A stretch of 64,000 nucleotides of DNA from Accumulibacter sp. (GCA_017302455.1 JAFLDO010000010.1:40195-104194); one strand, 5' to 3'; shown: positions 7,728 to 18,181, counted from the stretch's first letter. The notes: a model not told the origin generated them from the letters alone. Numbers and translations are program-made.

Positions 7728-10544
7728 GTGAACTGGTTGAACTCGAGTGTCCTGCTGGCGGCGATCCCTGCTACCGCCTTTGCCGCCTTCCCCGTGCCGC
7801 TGCTGCTGCAACGGCACGGGCGAGTGACCGCGGCAGTGGCGACGGCGGCGGTGATGGCGAGCTGCCTCGCCCTGCTGCTGCCGCTGGCGCCGGCCGCCTT
7901 TGCGGGCGGTACCGAAATCGCCCGGCTGGCCTGGCTACCCGCCTATGGACTGGACCTCAGCCTGCGCCTCGATGGCCTCGGCCTGCTCTTCTGCCTCCTG
8001 ATTCTCGGCATCGGCCTGCTCGTGGTGCTCTACGCCGCCTGGTACCTGCCGGCCAGCGATCGACTCGGACGCTTCTATTCGATCCTGTTGCTGTTCATGG
8101 CAGCCATGCTCGGCGTGGTGTTGTCGGAGAACCTGCTCCTGCTGCTGGTTTTCTGGGAACTCACCAGCCTTTCGTCGTTCCTGCTCGTCGCCTACCAGAG
8201 CGAGAAGTACGAGTCGCGGATCGGCGCTCGTCTGGCTCTGGCGGTCACCGGTGGCGGCGGTCTGGCGCTGCTCGCTGGCATCCTGCTGCTCGGCCACATC
8301 GCCGGCAGCTACGAGCTGAGCGTCATCCTGGCTGCCGGTGAGCGCATCCGGGCGCACGCACTCTACGCGCCGACGCTGATCCTGATCCTGCTCGGCGCCT
8401 TCACCAAGTCGGCCCAGTTTCCCTTCCACTTCTGGCTGCCGAGTGCGATGGCGGCGCCGACGCCGGTCTCCGCCTATCTGCACTCGGCGACGATGGTCAA
8501 GGCCGGGGTCTTCCTGCTCGCCCGCCTCTACCCGGCGCTTGGCAGCAGCGACCTGTGGTTCTGGCTGGTCGGCGGCACCGGCGCGGTGACGCTCGTCTAC
8601 GCTGCCGCGACGGCGCTCTTCCGCAACGACATCAAGGGGCTGCTGGCCTACTCGACGATCAGTCACCTGGGCCTGATCACCTTGCTGTTCGGGCTGGACA
8701 CGCCGCTGTCGGTGGTCGCCGGCGTCTTTCACATCATCAACCACGCGATCTTCAAGGCCTCGCTGTTCATGGCCGCCGGCGTCATCGACCACGAATGCGG
8801 CACACGCGACATGCGGCGCGTCAATGGCATGTTCCGGGTGATGCCGATCACCGCGACGCTGGCGATCATCGCCGCCGGCTCGATGGCCGGTGTACCGCTG
8901 CTCAACGGCTTCCTGAGCAAGGAGATGTTCTTCGCCGAAACCGTCACCTACCCGCAGTTCGAACCCCTCGGCTGGGCCCTGCCGCTGTTTGCGACGATCG
9001 CCGGCATGCTCGCCGTCGCCTATTCGTCGCGCTTCATTCACGATGTCTTCTTCAATGGCGAGCCGATCGACCTGCCGCGCCAGCCGCATGAGCCACCGCG
9101 CTGGATGCGCGCGCCGATCGAACTCCTCGTCCTGCTCTGTCTGCTGGTCGGCGTCGCTCCGGGCTGGACCGTCGGCCCACTGCTCGATGCCGCGGCCGGC
9201 GCCGCTCTGCAGGCACCGCTGCCGGATTTCCATCTGGCGCTCTGGCACGGCTTCAACAAGCCTTTGCTGATGAGCGTGCTGGCGCTTGCCGGCGGCGTGC
9301 TGATCTATGCCTTCAGGCGCCCCTTGTTCGCCTGGCAGGACCAGTTGCCGCCGATGCACCCGCGTACCGCCTTCGAGCGCTTCTACCGCGCGCTCGCCGC
9401 GGGCGCGCGCCGCAACGTGGCGCGGCTCGACAATGGGTCGCTGCAACGCTACTGCGCGCTGCTCATCGCCTTCGTCGTGCTGCTCGGCGGCTGGGCCTTC
9501 TTCTCGGGCGCCGACGACGCTGGCGGCCAACCAGCCGGTCAGGCGGCCGACGAGGCGGCGGTCGGCACCCTGCTCGTTCTCTTGCTCGGCGCGCTGGGCG
9601 CCACCGCGCTGTACCGTGAACGCCTGCTGGCGGTGATCCTGGTGAGCATCGTCGGTCTGAGCGTGACGCTGACCTTCATTCGCTTTTCCGCACCCGACCT
9701 GGCGCTGACGCAACTCGCCGTCGAAACGGGGACGATCGTCCTGATGCTCCTCGTCCTCTACTACCTGCCCGCGCGCAATGCGCCGAAGAGCAGCGCTCCC
9801 CGGCTGATCCGCGACCTGCTGCTGGCGCTGCTCAGCGGTGGCGGCCTGGCGCTGGTAACGCTGCGCATGCTGGCCGCACCGGTCGACACGCTCTCGGGCT
9901 TCTACCTGCAGCAAGCGGTCCCCGGGGGCGGGGGCGCCAACGTCGTCAATGTGATCCTGGTCGATTTTCGCGGTTTCGACACCCTCGGAGAAATCACCGT
10001 GCTGGCGATGGTCGCCCTCGCCTCGCACGCCCTGCTCGACCGTCTGACTCTGATCGCGCCGCGGCGGGATCCGGATGGCCGAGCGTGGGCAAGCGAAGCC
10101 CATCCACTCTTTCTGTCGATGCTCGCGCGCCTGCTGCTGCCGCTCGCCCTGACCGTGTCGGTCTACGTCTTGCTGCGCGGCCACAACCTCCCCGGTGGCG
10201 GTTTCGTCGCCGGGCTGATCACCAGCGTCGCGCTGGTCACCCAGTATCTGGCCAACGGCATCGGCGCGGTGCAGCCGCGCCTGCCCCGGCAGCCGGTCAG
10301 GCTGCTGGCGCTGGGCCTGCTGCTGGCCGCCGGCATCGGCGTGGCCAGCTGGCCGTTCGGCCGGCCGTTCCTGACCAGTGCGCATGGTCACGTTCGCCTG
10401 CCACTCCTCGGCGATGTCGAACTAGCGTCGGCAATGGTCTTCGATCTCGGCGTCTATATCGTCGTCGTCACGGTCGTCGTCAGCGTGCTGTCCGGACTTG
10501 GCCAGTTGTCGCTGCGCGCACGCCAGCCTGTGGAGGAAGCCTGA
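7728..10544 (+). CDS. mrpA: Na+/H+ antiporter subunit A with fused MrpB domain
   Basis: This 938-residue polytopic protein is the largest subunit of the multi-subunit Mrp cation/proton antiporter. The first 500 or so residues form the proton-translocating core related to complex I NuoL ([36 protein letters not shown]). The last 140 or so carry the MnhB-type domain ([17 protein letters not shown]), so subunits A and B are fused, as in other proteobacterial Mrp/Pha systems. The start is GTG with GGAG upstream. It leads a six-gene operon in which every junction overlaps, ending with mrpG. Confidence 0.95.
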   Translation: MNWLNSSVLLAAIPATAFAAFPVPLLLQRHGRVTAAVATAAVMASCLALLLPLAPAAFAGGTEIARLAWLPAYGLDLSLRLDGLGLLFCLLILGIGLLVVLYAAWYLPASDRLGRFYSILLLFMAAMLGVVLSENLLLLLVFWELTSLSSFLLVAYQSEKYESRIGARLALAVTGGGGLALLAGILLLGHIAGSYELSVILAAGERIRAHALYAPTLILILLGAFTKSAQFPFHFWLPSAMAAPTPVSAYLHSATMVKAGVFLLARLYPALGSSDLWFWLVGGTGAVTLVYAAATALFRNDIKGLLAYSTISHLGLITLLFGLDTPLSVVAGVFHIINHAIFKASLFMAAGVIDHECGTRDMRRVNGMFRVMPITATLAIIAAGSMAGVPLLNGFLSKEMFFAETVTYPQFEPLGWALPLFATIAGMLAVAYSSRFIHDVFFNGEPIDLPRQPHEPPRWMRAPIELLVLLCLLVGVAPGWTVGPLLDAAAGAALQAPLPDFHLALWHGFNKPLLMSVLALAGGVLIYAFRRPLFAWQDQLPPMHPRTAFERFYRALAAGARRNVARLDNGSLQRYCALLIAFVVLLGGWAFFSGADDAGGQPAGQAADEAAVGTLLVLLLGALGATALYRERLLAVILVSIVGLSVTLTFIRFSAPDLALTQLAVETGTIVLMLLVLYYLPARNAPKSSAPRLIRDLLLALLSGGGLALVTLRMLAAPVDTLSGFYLQQAVPGGGGANVVNVILVDFRGFDTLGEITVLAMVALASHALLDRLTLIAPRRDPDGRAWASEAHPLFLSMLARLLLPLALTVSVYVLLRGHNLPGGGFVAGLITSVALVTQYLANGIGAVQPRLPRQPVRLLALGLLLAAGIGVASWPFGRPFLTSAHGHVRLPLLGDVELASAMVFDLGVYIVVVTVVVSVLSGLGQLSLRARQPVEEA

Positions 10545-10870
10545 TGGAAGCTCTGCTGGCGACTGCCGTTGGTGTACTGACGGCCTGCGGCGTATTCCTG
10601 ATCCTGCGCGCACGCACCTTTCCGGTCCTGCTCGGCCTGACGCTCCTTTCGTATGCCGTCAACCTTTTTCTGTTCGCCAGCGGCCGCCTGCGGCTCGGCG
10701 CGCCACCGCTGATTCGGGCCGGCGGCAGCTACACCGACCCCTTGCCGCAGGCGCTGGTGCTGACGGCAATCGTCATCGGCTTCGGCATGACCGCCTATCT
10801 GGCGATGCTGGCCCTGCGCGCACTGTCGGAATCGGGCGGCGATCACGTGGACGTGGCGAAAGAACCGTGA
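10544..10870 (+). CDS. mrpC: Na+/H+ antiporter subunit C
   Basis: This 108-residue protein has three hydrophobic segments and resembles NuoK, as MrpC proteins do; the ARTFPVLLGLTLLSYAVNLF and DPLPQALVLTAIVIGFG stretches are characteristic. Its ATG overlaps the mrpA stop (TGATG). The start is fixed by this overlap and by GGAGG within the end of mrpA. It forms part of the membrane complex with MrpA and MrpD. Confidence 0.94.
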   Translation: MEALLATAVGVLTACGVFLILRARTFPVLLGLTLLSYAVNLFLFASGRLRLGAPPLIRAGGSYTDPLPQALVLTAIVIGFGMTAYLAMLALRALSESGGDHVDVAKEP

Positions 10871-12390
10871 TGAACACGCATGCGCCGATCCTGCCGATCC
10901 TGATCCCCTTTGCCGCCGCCCTGCTGCAGATGGCGAGCGAACGCCTGGCCTTCCAGCGCGCCGTCGGGCTATTGGCCAGCGGCCTGCTGGTAGTGCTCAC
11001 GGCATGGTTGACGCTGCTCGCCGACGACGGACTGTTGCGCGTCTACGCCCTCGGCGACTGGCCGGCCCCTTTCGGCATCGTCCTCGTCGTCGATCGGCTG
11101 GCGGCCGGAATGACGCTCCTCACCGCTGTCCTCGCTTTCGCCGCACTGCTCTACGCCAGCAGCGGTTTCGACGCACGCGGACGGCACTTCCACCCGCTGT
11201 TCCAGTTGCAGTTGGTGGGCCTGACCGGCGCCTTCCTGACCGGCGACCTGTTCAACCTGTTCGTCTTCTTCGAAGTGATGCTGCTCGCTTCCTACACGTT
11301 GCTGGCCCATGGCGGCGGGCTCGCCAGAACCCGCGCCGGAATCAGTTACGTGGTGCTCAATCTCATCGGTTCCGCGCTCTTCCTGATCGCACTCGGGCTG
11401 CTCTACGGTACGCTCGGAACGTTGAATCTGGCCGATCTCGCGCATCGCCTGACGCTGCCCGGGCACGACCAGGCGCTGGCCAGACTGGCGTTTGCGCTGC
11501 TGATCGCCGTCTTCCTCCTCAAGGCGGGAATGTTGCCGCTGTCGTTCTGGCTGCCGCATACCTACAGCGCTGCCGGCGCGCCGGTCGCCGCGCTGTTTGC
11601 GATCATGACCAAGGTCGGCATCGTCGCCGTCCTGCGCGTGCAGGCCATCGCCCTGACGCCGGCGATCCCCGATCTGCTCGACACCTGGTTGACGACGCTG
11701 GCACTCGCCACCGTCGTCTTCGCCGCGCTCGGCGTTCTCGCCGCCGACCGCCTGCGCACGCTCGCCGCCTGGCTGGTACTGCTGTCGGCCGGCGCGCTGC
11801 TGCTGGCGCCGGCCCAGGCAAGTGCCCAGGTCGACGCCGCCGCGCTCTTCTACCTCGTGCAGTCGACACTCGCCGCAGCGGCCTGCTTCCTGCTCGCCGG
11901 CGTCATCGCCGAACGGCGCGGCGACGCCGCCGACCGCTTCCGGGCCGGTCCGCTGCCGGCCACCTGGCTGAAGGTCGCCTTCCTGATCCTGGCGGCCACC
12001 GTTGCCGGACTGCCGCCCTTCGCCGGCTTCCTCGGCAAGCTGATGCTCCTGACCAGGCTGCGCGAGGTCGCCGCCGGACCCGCGATCTGGCTGGCCTTGT
12101 TGACGTCGGGATTCATCGTCATGATCGCTTTGGCGCGTAACGGCTGCCTTCTGATCTGGAAGCAGGAAACGCCGGTCGAGCCGCGAGCGGCCGCCGCGAC
12201 GCCCATCGCCTGGCAGCGCGCGACAGCGACCCTACTGCTGGTCGCCGCGGGACCGCTGCTGGCGATCGGCGTGCGTCCGCTTGCCGACTACGCTGCACGT
12301 GCGGCCAGCCAACTGCATGCACCCGGCGCTTATGTCGCCGGTGTGCTCGGCCCGACGCCGGCAGCGATCGGGCGCACGGAGGCGCGATGA
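10870..12390 (+). CDS. mrpD: Na+/H+ antiporter subunit D
   Basis: This 506-residue antiporter subunit is related to NuoM/NuoN and has about 14 membrane segments. The conserved Glu lies in NLFVFFEVMLLASY and the conserved Lys region in FLLKAGMLPLSFWLPHTYSAAG, residues known to be essential for ion transport in this family. The ATG at 10870 shares a base with the mrpC stop. The longer open frame upstream is only read-through of the mrpC region. Confidence 0.95.
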   Translation: MNTHAPILPILIPFAAALLQMASERLAFQRAVGLLASGLLVVLTAWLTLLADDGLLRVYALGDWPAPFGIVLVVDRLAAGMTLLTAVLAFAALLYASSGFDARGRHFHPLFQLQLVGLTGAFLTGDLFNLFVFFEVMLLASYTLLAHGGGLARTRAGISYVVLNLIGSALFLIALGLLYGTLGTLNLADLAHRLTLPGHDQALARLAFALLIAVFLLKAGMLPLSFWLPHTYSAAGAPVAALFAIMTKVGIVAVLRVQAIALTPAIPDLLDTWLTTLALATVVFAALGVLAADRLRTLAAWLVLLSAGALLLAPAQASAQVDAAALFYLVQSTLAAAACFLLAGVIAERRGDAADRFRAGPLPATWLKVAFLILAATVAGLPPFAGFLGKLMLLTRLREVAAGPAIWLALLTSGFIVMIALARNGCLLIWKQETPVEPRAAAATPIAWQRATATLLLVAAGPLLAIGVRPLADYAARAASQLHAPGAYVAGVLGPTPAAIGRTEAR

Positions 12391-12878
12391 GGCACAAGGT
12401 ATTCCCGCGACCCTTCCTGTCGCTTACCGTTTTCCTGCTCTGGGCGGCGATCACCAATGCCGCATCGATCGCCATGCTCTTGCTCGGCGCCCTGCTGGCT
12501 GTCGGCGTACCGCTGCTGAGCAGGCCCTTCTGGCCGGAGCCGCCGCGTCTCGTTCGGCCCTGGCGAGCGCTGCACTTCCTGGGCATCGTCGCGATTGACA
12601 TCGTCACCGCCAACTGGCGCGTCGCCCGCCAGGTCATCGGCCCGTTGCACCGCCTGGCGCCGGCCTTCGTCGAGGTTCCCCTCGATCTGCGCGACCCGTT
12701 CGTGTGCACCGTGCTGGCCAGCGTCGTCTCGCTGACCCCCGGCACGGTGTCCATCGACGTCGACCAGCGGCGCTGGATTCTGCTGGTGCACGCTCTCGAC
12801 GCCCCCGATCCGCCGGCTCTGGTCCGCGAGATCAAGGATCGCTACGAAACGCCGCTCAAGGAGATGTTTGCATGCTGA
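12387..12878 (+). CDS. mrpE: Na+/H+ antiporter subunit E
   Basis: This 163-residue protein has N-terminal membrane segments and a small cytoplasmic domain, with the family signature SLTPGTVSIDVD near residue 113. MrpE is needed for full complex assembly in characterised systems. ATG overlaps the mrpD stop as ATGA and is preceded by GGAGG. Length is normal. Confidence 0.94.
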   Translation: MRHKVFPRPFLSLTVFLLWAAITNAASIAMLLLGALLAVGVPLLSRPFWPEPPRLVRPWRALHFLGIVAIDIVTANWRVARQVIGPLHRLAPAFVEVPLDLRDPFVCTVLASVVSLTPGTVSIDVDQRRWILLVHALDAPDPPALVREIKDRYETPLKEMFAC

Positions 12879-13141
12879 ATACCGCCGTCGAGATCGCCTT
12901 CGTCCTGATCGGCGCCGCGCTCGCGCTCAGTCTCTATCGACTGCTGCGCGGGCCGGACACCACCGATCGCATCGTCGCACTCGACACACTGGGCATCAAC
13001 GCCATCGCCTTGCTGGTACTCTTCGGCATCGACCAGGCAAGCACCGCCTACTTCGAGATAGCCTTGCTCGTGGCACTGCTCGGCTTCGTCGCCACCGTCG
13101 CGCTGTGCAAGTTCCTGTTGCGCGGAGACATCATCGAATGA
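12872..13141 (+). CDS. mrpF: Na+/H+ antiporter subunit F
   Basis: This 89-residue protein with three membrane segments has the MrpF pattern LYRLLRGPDTTDRIVALDT. It starts 7 bp inside mrpE (ATG at 12872) with AAGGAG upstream. The much longer open frame in the same reading frame reads through mrpE and is not the gene. The protein is a small accessory subunit of the Mrp complex. Confidence 0.93.
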   Translation: MLNTAVEIAFVLIGAALALSLYRLLRGPDTTDRIVALDTLGINAIALLVLFGIDQASTAYFEIALLVALLGFVATVALCKFLLRGDIIE

Positions 13142-13491
13142 GCACGGTGGCCGAATCCACCGTCGCCGCGCTGGTCGTCCTTGGAGCGCTGTTCGTCCTG
13201 CTCGGATCGATCGGTCTGGCGCGGCTGCCGGATTTCCTCACCCGGCTGCACGGTCCGACCAAGGCGACGACGCTCGGCGTCGGCGCGCTGCTGCTGGCTT
13301 CGGCAATCTTTTTCTCGACTGGCGCCAATACCGGCATCAGCCTGCACGAGTTGGCGATCCTGTTCTTCCTCTTCATCACCGCGCCGGTGACGGCGCATCT
13401 GCTCGCCAAGGCTGCATTGCACCGGCAGGTAACGAGGCGGGACGACACGCCACGGTCGACGACTACCACCGAAGGTCAGAGCGGATCTTGA
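13138..13491 (+). CDS. mrpG: Na+/H+ antiporter subunit G
   Basis: This 117-residue protein has three membrane segments and the MrpG signature RLPDFLTRLHGPTKATTLG, then LFFLFITAPVTAHLL. The ATG overlaps the mrpF stop as ATGA. The last 25 residues are a charged, Thr/Arg-rich tail. It closes the mrp operon; the next gene has its own -10 element. Confidence 0.94.
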   Translation: MSTVAESTVAALVVLGALFVLLGSIGLARLPDFLTRLHGPTKATTLGVGALLLASAIFFSTGANTGISLHELAILFFLFITAPVTAHLLAKAALHRQVTRRDDTPRSTTTTEGQSGS

Positions 13492-13565
13492 ACCCTTGTC
13501 GGAAACTGCGCCACCAGCCAAGGCTGCCTTGGCCACTCACGGCGCCTCGCCATGCTCGCCAATGC

Positions 13566-13571
13566 TAGAAT
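13566..13571 (+). promoter_or_regulatory. Extended -10 (TGCTAGAAT) for the CBS-protein gene
   Basis: TAGAAT with a TGC extension is followed by TGCGCCC. It lies 94 bp upstream of the ATG at 13665 and no good -35 is present, which fits an extended -10 promoter. Confidence 0.5.
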
Positions 13572-13664
13572 TGCGCCCTTCGGCCGGCTGGCCGAGTGCC
13601 ACAGCCGCCGCCCGCGCGCGCCAGCGGAACAACACAACAATCGAACAACAAGGAGCAGCGACCG

Positions 13665-15104
13665 ATGGCTGAAGAAGGCCAGTTTTTTCGCCCGGTGAGG
13701 GATTTCTGCCAGCGCACGGTGGTGACCTGCGGACCCGACGATGCGCTGGTCGACGTCGTCAGGATCATGCGCGAGAAGAACATCTCCAGCGTCGTCGTCT
13801 GCGACAACAAGCTGCCGAGCGGCATCATGACCGATCGCGACCTGCGCAACAAGGTGGTGGCCTCCGGTGTCGACCCGTCGGCAATCGCCGTGCGCGCCAT
13901 CATGAACAGCCCCCTGGCGGTGATTGGCGAGAACGATCTCCTCTACGAAGCGCTTTACCAGATGTCGCGGCAGAAGATCCATCGCCTGGCGGTGGTCGAC
14001 GGCAAGGGCAAGCTCTCGGGGATCATTACCGACAGCGACATCATCCGCCTGCAGTCGCACTCGCCGCATCAACTCGTGCTCGACATCGAGAGGGCCAGGG
14101 ACCTTGGCGAACTGAAAGATGTCTTCTCGAGGATCCAAAGTCTGGTCCTGCACCTGAGCGGCAGCGGCACCAGCCCCCGCAACATGGTGCGCATGATTGC
14201 TCATCTGAATGATCAGATCCTGTTGCGCCTGATCGCGCTGCTGACCGAAGACCGTTTTGCCGACCTGCCCCAGCGCTTCGCCGTTGTCGTCCTCGGCAGC
14301 GAGGGGCGCGGCGAGCAGACGCTGCTCACCGATCAGGACAACGCCATCGTCTATGGCGACGAGCTCGCCGCCGAAGAAATCGCCCGGATTGAAGAATTCT
14401 CGCAGATCCTGATCGATTCGCTGGTCGCCATCGGCATCCCCCCCTGTCCCGGCGGGATCATGGCCAACAACAAGGAATGGCGGCGTAGCCTCGGCAAGTG
14501 GCAGGAGCAGCTCGACCGCTGGCTGCAGGCACCGACGCCCAGCAACGTCCTCAGTTGTGGAACCTTCGTAGACATTCGCACGATCTTCGGTGACCCGTCT
14601 TTCGAGCACGAGCTCAAGACGCAGGTCTACAAGTACGTACAACGCGACAAGCTGTTCCTGATGCGCATGGTCGAGAATACGCTGCGCTTTGCCCCACCGA
14701 TCGGCTGGTTCGGCAAGATCAAGGGCGAAAAGGGCGGTGACCATTCCGGCATGCTCGAGATCAAGAAGGCCGGCATCTTCGCGATTTCCGAAGGGGTCAA
14801 GGCGCTGGCCATTCAGGCCGGCAAGCTCAAGGGCAGCACCCACCAGCGACTCGAAGCGCTGGTCAAGGACAAGGTGTTGAGCAGGAAGGTCGCCGAGAAC
14901 ATTGCCGAAAGCTTCGACTTCCTGGTGCTGATGCGCCTGCGCGGGCAGGTGGAAGCCGTGTGCGAAGGGCGCAAGCCGGACAACTACATCCCGCTCGAAC
15001 GCTTGAACATGATGGAACTGGGCAGGCTGCAGATCGCGCTGAAAGGTGTCGAGAAGTTCCAGGAGTTCATCAAGGGGCACTTCAATCTGCATCTGCTCAG
15101 GTAA
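13665..15104 (+). CDS. CBS-domain/DUF294 nucleotidyltransferase-like signalling protein
   Basis: This 479-residue soluble protein has two N-terminal CBS domains (about residues 10-135; GIMTDRDLRNKVVA, GIITDSDIIRLQ) that usually bind adenine nucleotides. A DUF294 nucleotidyltransferase-like domain follows (about 150-300), with the GlnD-like motif LGSEGRGEQTLLTDQDNAI, and then the DUF294 C-terminal helical domain. The start is ATG at 13665 with AAGGAG 10 nt upstream. Related proteins sometimes have an extra cyclic-nucleotide domain, which is absent here. The substrate and partner are unknown; it is monocistronic. Confidence 0.88.
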   Translation: MAEEGQFFRPVRDFCQRTVVTCGPDDALVDVVRIMREKNISSVVVCDNKLPSGIMTDRDLRNKVVASGVDPSAIAVRAIMNSPLAVIGENDLLYEALYQMSRQKIHRLAVVDGKGKLSGIITDSDIIRLQSHSPHQLVLDIERARDLGELKDVFSRIQSLVLHLSGSGTSPRNMVRMIAHLNDQILLRLIALLTEDRFADLPQRFAVVVLGSEGRGEQTLLTDQDNAIVYGDELAAEEIARIEEFSQILIDSLVAIGIPPCPGGIMANNKEWRRSLGKWQEQLDRWLQAPTPSNVLSCGTFVDIRTIFGDPSFEHELKTQVYKYVQRDKLFLMRMVENTLRFAPPIGWFGKIKGEKGGDHSGMLEIKKAGIFAISEGVKALAIQAGKLKGSTHQRLEALVKDKVLSRKVAENIAESFDFLVLMRLRGQVEAVCEGRKPDNYIPLERLNMMELGRLQIALKGVEKFQEFIKGHFNLHLLR

Positions 15105-15204
15105 GCGAGCCGGAGGAGCCCCCGACCTGCCCGGGCAGCTGCCTCCGGGCCGGTGCGACGATCGACCTGGCCCTGCGTCGCGTCGCAACCCGGAGCCAGC
15201 CGTC

Positions 15205-15480
15205 TCAGAAGACAGGGGCTTCCGCGTCGTCGTCCTTCTTGACCCCCGGCTTCCGCCCGCGCGCCGGTGTCGGCAGATCGCAGGACAAGCGGCAGCTGAT
15301 CCCCTCGATCTTGCGGCCCTCGATGAAACGGGTCACCTTGCAGCAGATCACGTCTCCGGCTGCCGCAAGGCGAGCGATCTCGTCGCGTAACTCGGCAAGC
15401 GGAATGTTGAGAGCCTCGGCCATGTCGACATCGAGTTGCTCCGCATTGGCTCGCAGAAAACCAAGAATCGCTTCGCTCAT
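15205..15480 (-). CDS. Small winged-helix DNA-binding protein
   Basis: This 91-residue protein consists of an N-terminal helix-turn-helix/winged-helix fold (ILGFLRANAEQLDV to LRDEIARLAAAGDVICCKVTRF) and a basic C-terminal tail. Two adjacent cysteines lie in the wing (ICCKV). ATG at 15480 is preferred over the upstream GTG at 15489 because GGAG sits 8 nt before the ATG and overlaps the GTG. Its regulon is unknown. No neighbour is co-oriented and close enough to suggest one. Confidence 0.65.
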   Translation of the reverse strand: MSEAILGFLRANAEQLDVDMAEALNIPLAELRDEIARLAAAGDVICCKVTRFIEGRKIEGISCRLSCDLPTPARGRKPGVKKDDDAEAPVF

Positions 15481-15792
15481 CTGACTCACTCCAAAAAATC
15501 CATCGCCAATCGGAAAACCGACATAGTGTGCGCCGCCCGACCGGTTCTGGCAATTGCCGGCCGTTCCGGCGGCGACGATTCCCCGCCAACGATGGCGAAG
15601 CGGAAGGCCAGCGACGCGCCCTTCGGTTCCCGGTGGAGCCCCGGAGCGGACCCCGCCCGGCTCGGTGCCGCGAGCAAAGTCCGATCACCCTCGGACGGTC
15701 TGTCAGCGGCACGAAATTGCTGCGACGCAGCGAACGAAGTATCATAGCAATCAAGCTGCCATTGTCAACACCTATTGCTGCATCGCAACATC
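15481..15792. other. 312-bp divergent intergenic region
   Basis: It lies between the winged-helix gene (minus) and the haemoglobin gene (plus) and must hold both promoters. I see one short inverted repeat just before the haemoglobin ATG (TTGC, 6 nt, GCAA at 15775-15788) but no gene. Confidence 0.55.
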
Positions 15793-16179
15793 ATGACTGA
15801 AGATACCCCTTACGCACTGATCGGGGGCGAAGCCGCCGTGCGCAAACTGTGCGAGAAGTTCTACGAGCTGATGGATACCGTTCCCCAGTTCGCGCCAATC
15901 CGCGCCCTGCACCCCGCCGATCTGGAGCCCTCGCGCGACAAGCTGTTCATGTTTCTTTCCGGCTGGCTGGGCGGACCCGATCTCTACGTCCAGCACATCG
16001 GTCACCCGATGCTGCGTCGCCGCCACCTGCCGTTTGCCATCGGCGAAGCCGAGCGCGACCAATGGGTCGCCTGCATGTTCCTGGCGATGGAATCGACAGG
16101 AGTCGACGAGCCCCTGCGCGACAAGCTACTGGCAGCCTTCTTCAGCACAGCCGATTTCATGCGCAACCAGCCGGCGTAG
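15793..16179 (+). CDS. Group II truncated haemoglobin
   Basis: This 128-residue protein has the 2-over-2 globin pattern of group II: FYELMDTVPQF near the N-terminus, ALHPADLEPSRDKLFMFLSG and GWLGGPDLY, then HIGHPMLRRRHLPF carrying the proximal haem ligand, and a final ERDQWVACM helix. Such proteins bind O2 or NO; the ligand here is not known. ATG at 15793 is used rather than the in-frame TTG at 15775, although neither has a clear ribosome-binding site. Monocistronic. Confidence 0.92.
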   Translation: MTEDTPYALIGGEAAVRKLCEKFYELMDTVPQFAPIRALHPADLEPSRDKLFMFLSGWLGGPDLYVQHIGHPMLRRRHLPFAIGEAERDQWVACMFLAMESTGVDEPLRDKLLAAFFSTADFMRNQPA

Positions 16180-16228
16180 AGGGCAGCGGCTTTCTCGCAG
16201 CGCAGCAGGAGAACAGCCCTGCGCGTGC

Positions 16229-16234
16229 TAGAAT
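16229..16234 (+). promoter_or_regulatory. Extended -10 (TGCTAGAAT) for typA
   Basis: TAGAAT with a TGC extension is followed by ACCCGCCCC. It lies 31 bp before the typA ATG and no -35 consensus is present. Confidence 0.5.
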
Positions 16235-16264
16235 ACCCGCCCCTCTTGAAAGGCTTGACCCTCT

Positions 16265-18106
16265 ATGTCCCGCGCCGTTCGCAACATCGCCATCATTGCC
16301 CACGTCGACCACGGCAAGACCACCCTGGTCGACAAGCTGCTGGTCCAGGCCGGTACCTTTTCGGCCCACCAGCACATCACCGAGCGGATGATGGATTCGA
16401 ACGACCTCGAGAAGGAGCGGGGGATCACGATTCTGGCCAAGAATCTGGCTGTCGACTACCTGGGAGTTCATATCAACATCGTCGACACGCCCGGACACGC
16501 CGATTTCGGCGGCGAGGTCGAACGTGTCCTGTCGATGGTCGACGGCGTACTGCTGCTGGTCGACGCCGTCGAGGGCCCGATGCCACAGACGCGCTTCGTC
16601 ACCAAGAAGGCGCTCGCTCTCGGCCTGAAACCGATCGTCGTCGTCAACAAGATCGATCGCGACGGGGCGCGCCCGGACTGGGTCGTAGACCACACCTTCG
16701 ACCTTTTCGACAAACTTGGTGCCAACGACGAACAACTCGACTTCCCGGTGATCTACGCTTCCGCCATCAACGGTTACGCGACTCTCGATCTGGCGAAACC
16801 ATCGCCCGACATGCGGCCGATGTTCGACACCATTCTCAAGCAGGTCTCGCCGCCGCACGCCGACGGCATCGACGGACCGCTGCAGTTGCAGATTTCGGCT
16901 CTCGATTACTCGAGTTACGTTGGCCGCATCGGCATTGGCCGCATCCAGCGCGGCCGCCTGAAGCCGGCGCAGCAGGTGATCGTCATGTATGGCCAGGCGG
17001 ATGCCGAGGGTCGCTTCGAGCATGGATCGCCAAAGACCGCCAAGCTCGGGCAGGTTTTCGGCTTCCAGGGCCTGGAGCGGGTGCCGATGGACGAGGCTCT
17101 CGCCGGCGACATCGTCCTGGTGACCGGCATCGACGACCTCTCGATCGGCTGCACGATCACCGATACCGAAAAGCCCGAAGCCTTGCCGATGCTGAAAATC
17201 GACGAGCCGACGCTGAACATGACCTTCATGGTCAACAACTCGCCCTACGCCGGTACCGAAGGCAAGTTCGTCACCAGTCGACAGATCGGCGAACGCCTAC
17301 GCAAGGAGTTGCTGACCAACATGGCGCTGCGCGTCGAGGAAACCGCGGATACCGACAGCTTCCTCGTCTCGGGACGCGGCGAACTGCACCTGACGATCCT
17401 GCTCGAAACCATGCGCCGCGAGGGCTACGAGCTGGCTGTCGGCCGCCCGCGGGTGATCATCAAGGAAATCGACGGCGAGCAGTGCGAGCCTTACGAGATG
17501 CTGACTCTCGATGTCGAGGAAGCGCATCAGGGCGCCGTGATGGAAGCGCTCGGCTATCGCCGCGGCGATCTGCAGGACATGTCTTCGGATGGGCGCGGAC
17601 GCGTCCGTCTCGAATACCGCATCCCGGCGCGCGGACTGATCGGCTTTCAGGGCGAGGTAATGAACCTGACGCGCGGCACCGGGCTGGTCAGCCACGTCTT
17701 CGACGAGTATGGTCCTCTCAAGGGTGATATCGGCGGTCGACGCAACGGCGTCCTCATTTCCGGCGAGAAGGGTGAAGCCGTCGCCTATTCCTTGTGGAAG
17801 CTGCAGGACCGCGGGCGGATGTTCAGCGTGCCGGGCGACCGGCTCTATGAGGGGATGGTGATCGGCATCCACAGCCGCGAGAACGACCTGGTGGTCAACC
17901 CGATCAAGGGCAAGCAACTGACCAATGTGCGCGCCTCGGGAACCGACGAGGCGGTCCGCCTCGTGCCGCCGGTGGCACTGACGCTCGAGTCCGCGGTCGA
18001 ATTCATCAACGACGATGAACTCGTGGAAATCACGCCGAAGAGCATCCGCATCCGCAAGCGCCTGCTCACCGACAATGAGCGCCGCAGGGCCTCGCGCGAG
18101 AGCTAG
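16265..18106 (+). CDS. typA: Translational GTPase TypA/BipA
   Basis: This 613-residue ribosome-associated GTPase has G1 [10 protein letters not shown]3 DTPGHADF and G4 NKIDR, followed by an EF-G-like domain order (beta-barrel, domains III and V) and the BipA-specific C-terminal region ([18 protein letters not shown]). It acts in ribosome assembly and stress adaptation. Length is standard. The promoter is within 35 bp of the ATG, so the 5' leader is short. A short tandem repeat follows the gene. Confidence 0.97.
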   Translation: MSRAVRNIAIIAHVDHGKTTLVDKLLVQAGTFSAHQHITERMMDSNDLEKERGITILAKNLAVDYLGVHINIVDTPGHADFGGEVERVLSMVDGVLLLVDAVEGPMPQTRFVTKKALALGLKPIVVVNKIDRDGARPDWVVDHTFDLFDKLGANDEQLDFPVIYASAINGYATLDLAKPSPDMRPMFDTILKQVSPPHADGIDGPLQLQISALDYSSYVGRIGIGRIQRGRLKPAQQVIVMYGQADAEGRFEHGSPKTAKLGQVFGFQGLERVPMDEALAGDIVLVTGIDDLSIGCTITDTEKPEALPMLKIDEPTLNMTFMVNNSPYAGTEGKFVTSRQIGERLRKELLTNMALRVEETADTDSFLVSGRGELHLTILLETMRREGYELAVGRPRVIIKEIDGEQCEPYEMLTLDVEEAHQGAVMEALGYRRGDLQDMSSDGRGRVRLEYRIPARGLIGFQGEVMNLTRGTGLVSHVFDEYGPLKGDIGGRRNGVLISGEKGEAVAYSLWKLQDRGRMFSVPGDRLYEGMVIGIHSRENDLVVNPIKGKQLTNVRASGTDEAVRLVPPVALTLESAVEFINDDELVEITPKSIRIRKRLLTDNERRRASRES

Positions 18107-18149
18107 CTGCCAGGCGTTACGCGGCGCTCGGATTGGCTTTGAGCTCGCC

Positions 18150-18181
18150 GACTTGACGACTTGACGACTTGACGACTTGAC
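18150..18181. repeat. 8-bp tandem repeat, unit GACTTGAC (4 copies)
   Basis: Four perfect head-to-tail copies lie between the typA stop and the next gene, ending 56 bp before that gene's ATG. The position could affect the leader or promoter of the downstream gene if copy number changes. Confidence 0.9.

Noticed and set aside
7935..10391. 818-codon open frame antisense to mrpA
   Set aside because: It is a shadow produced by GC-rich third positions; the peptide is Gln/Arg/Asp-rich without domains, while the plus strand encodes a clear MrpA.
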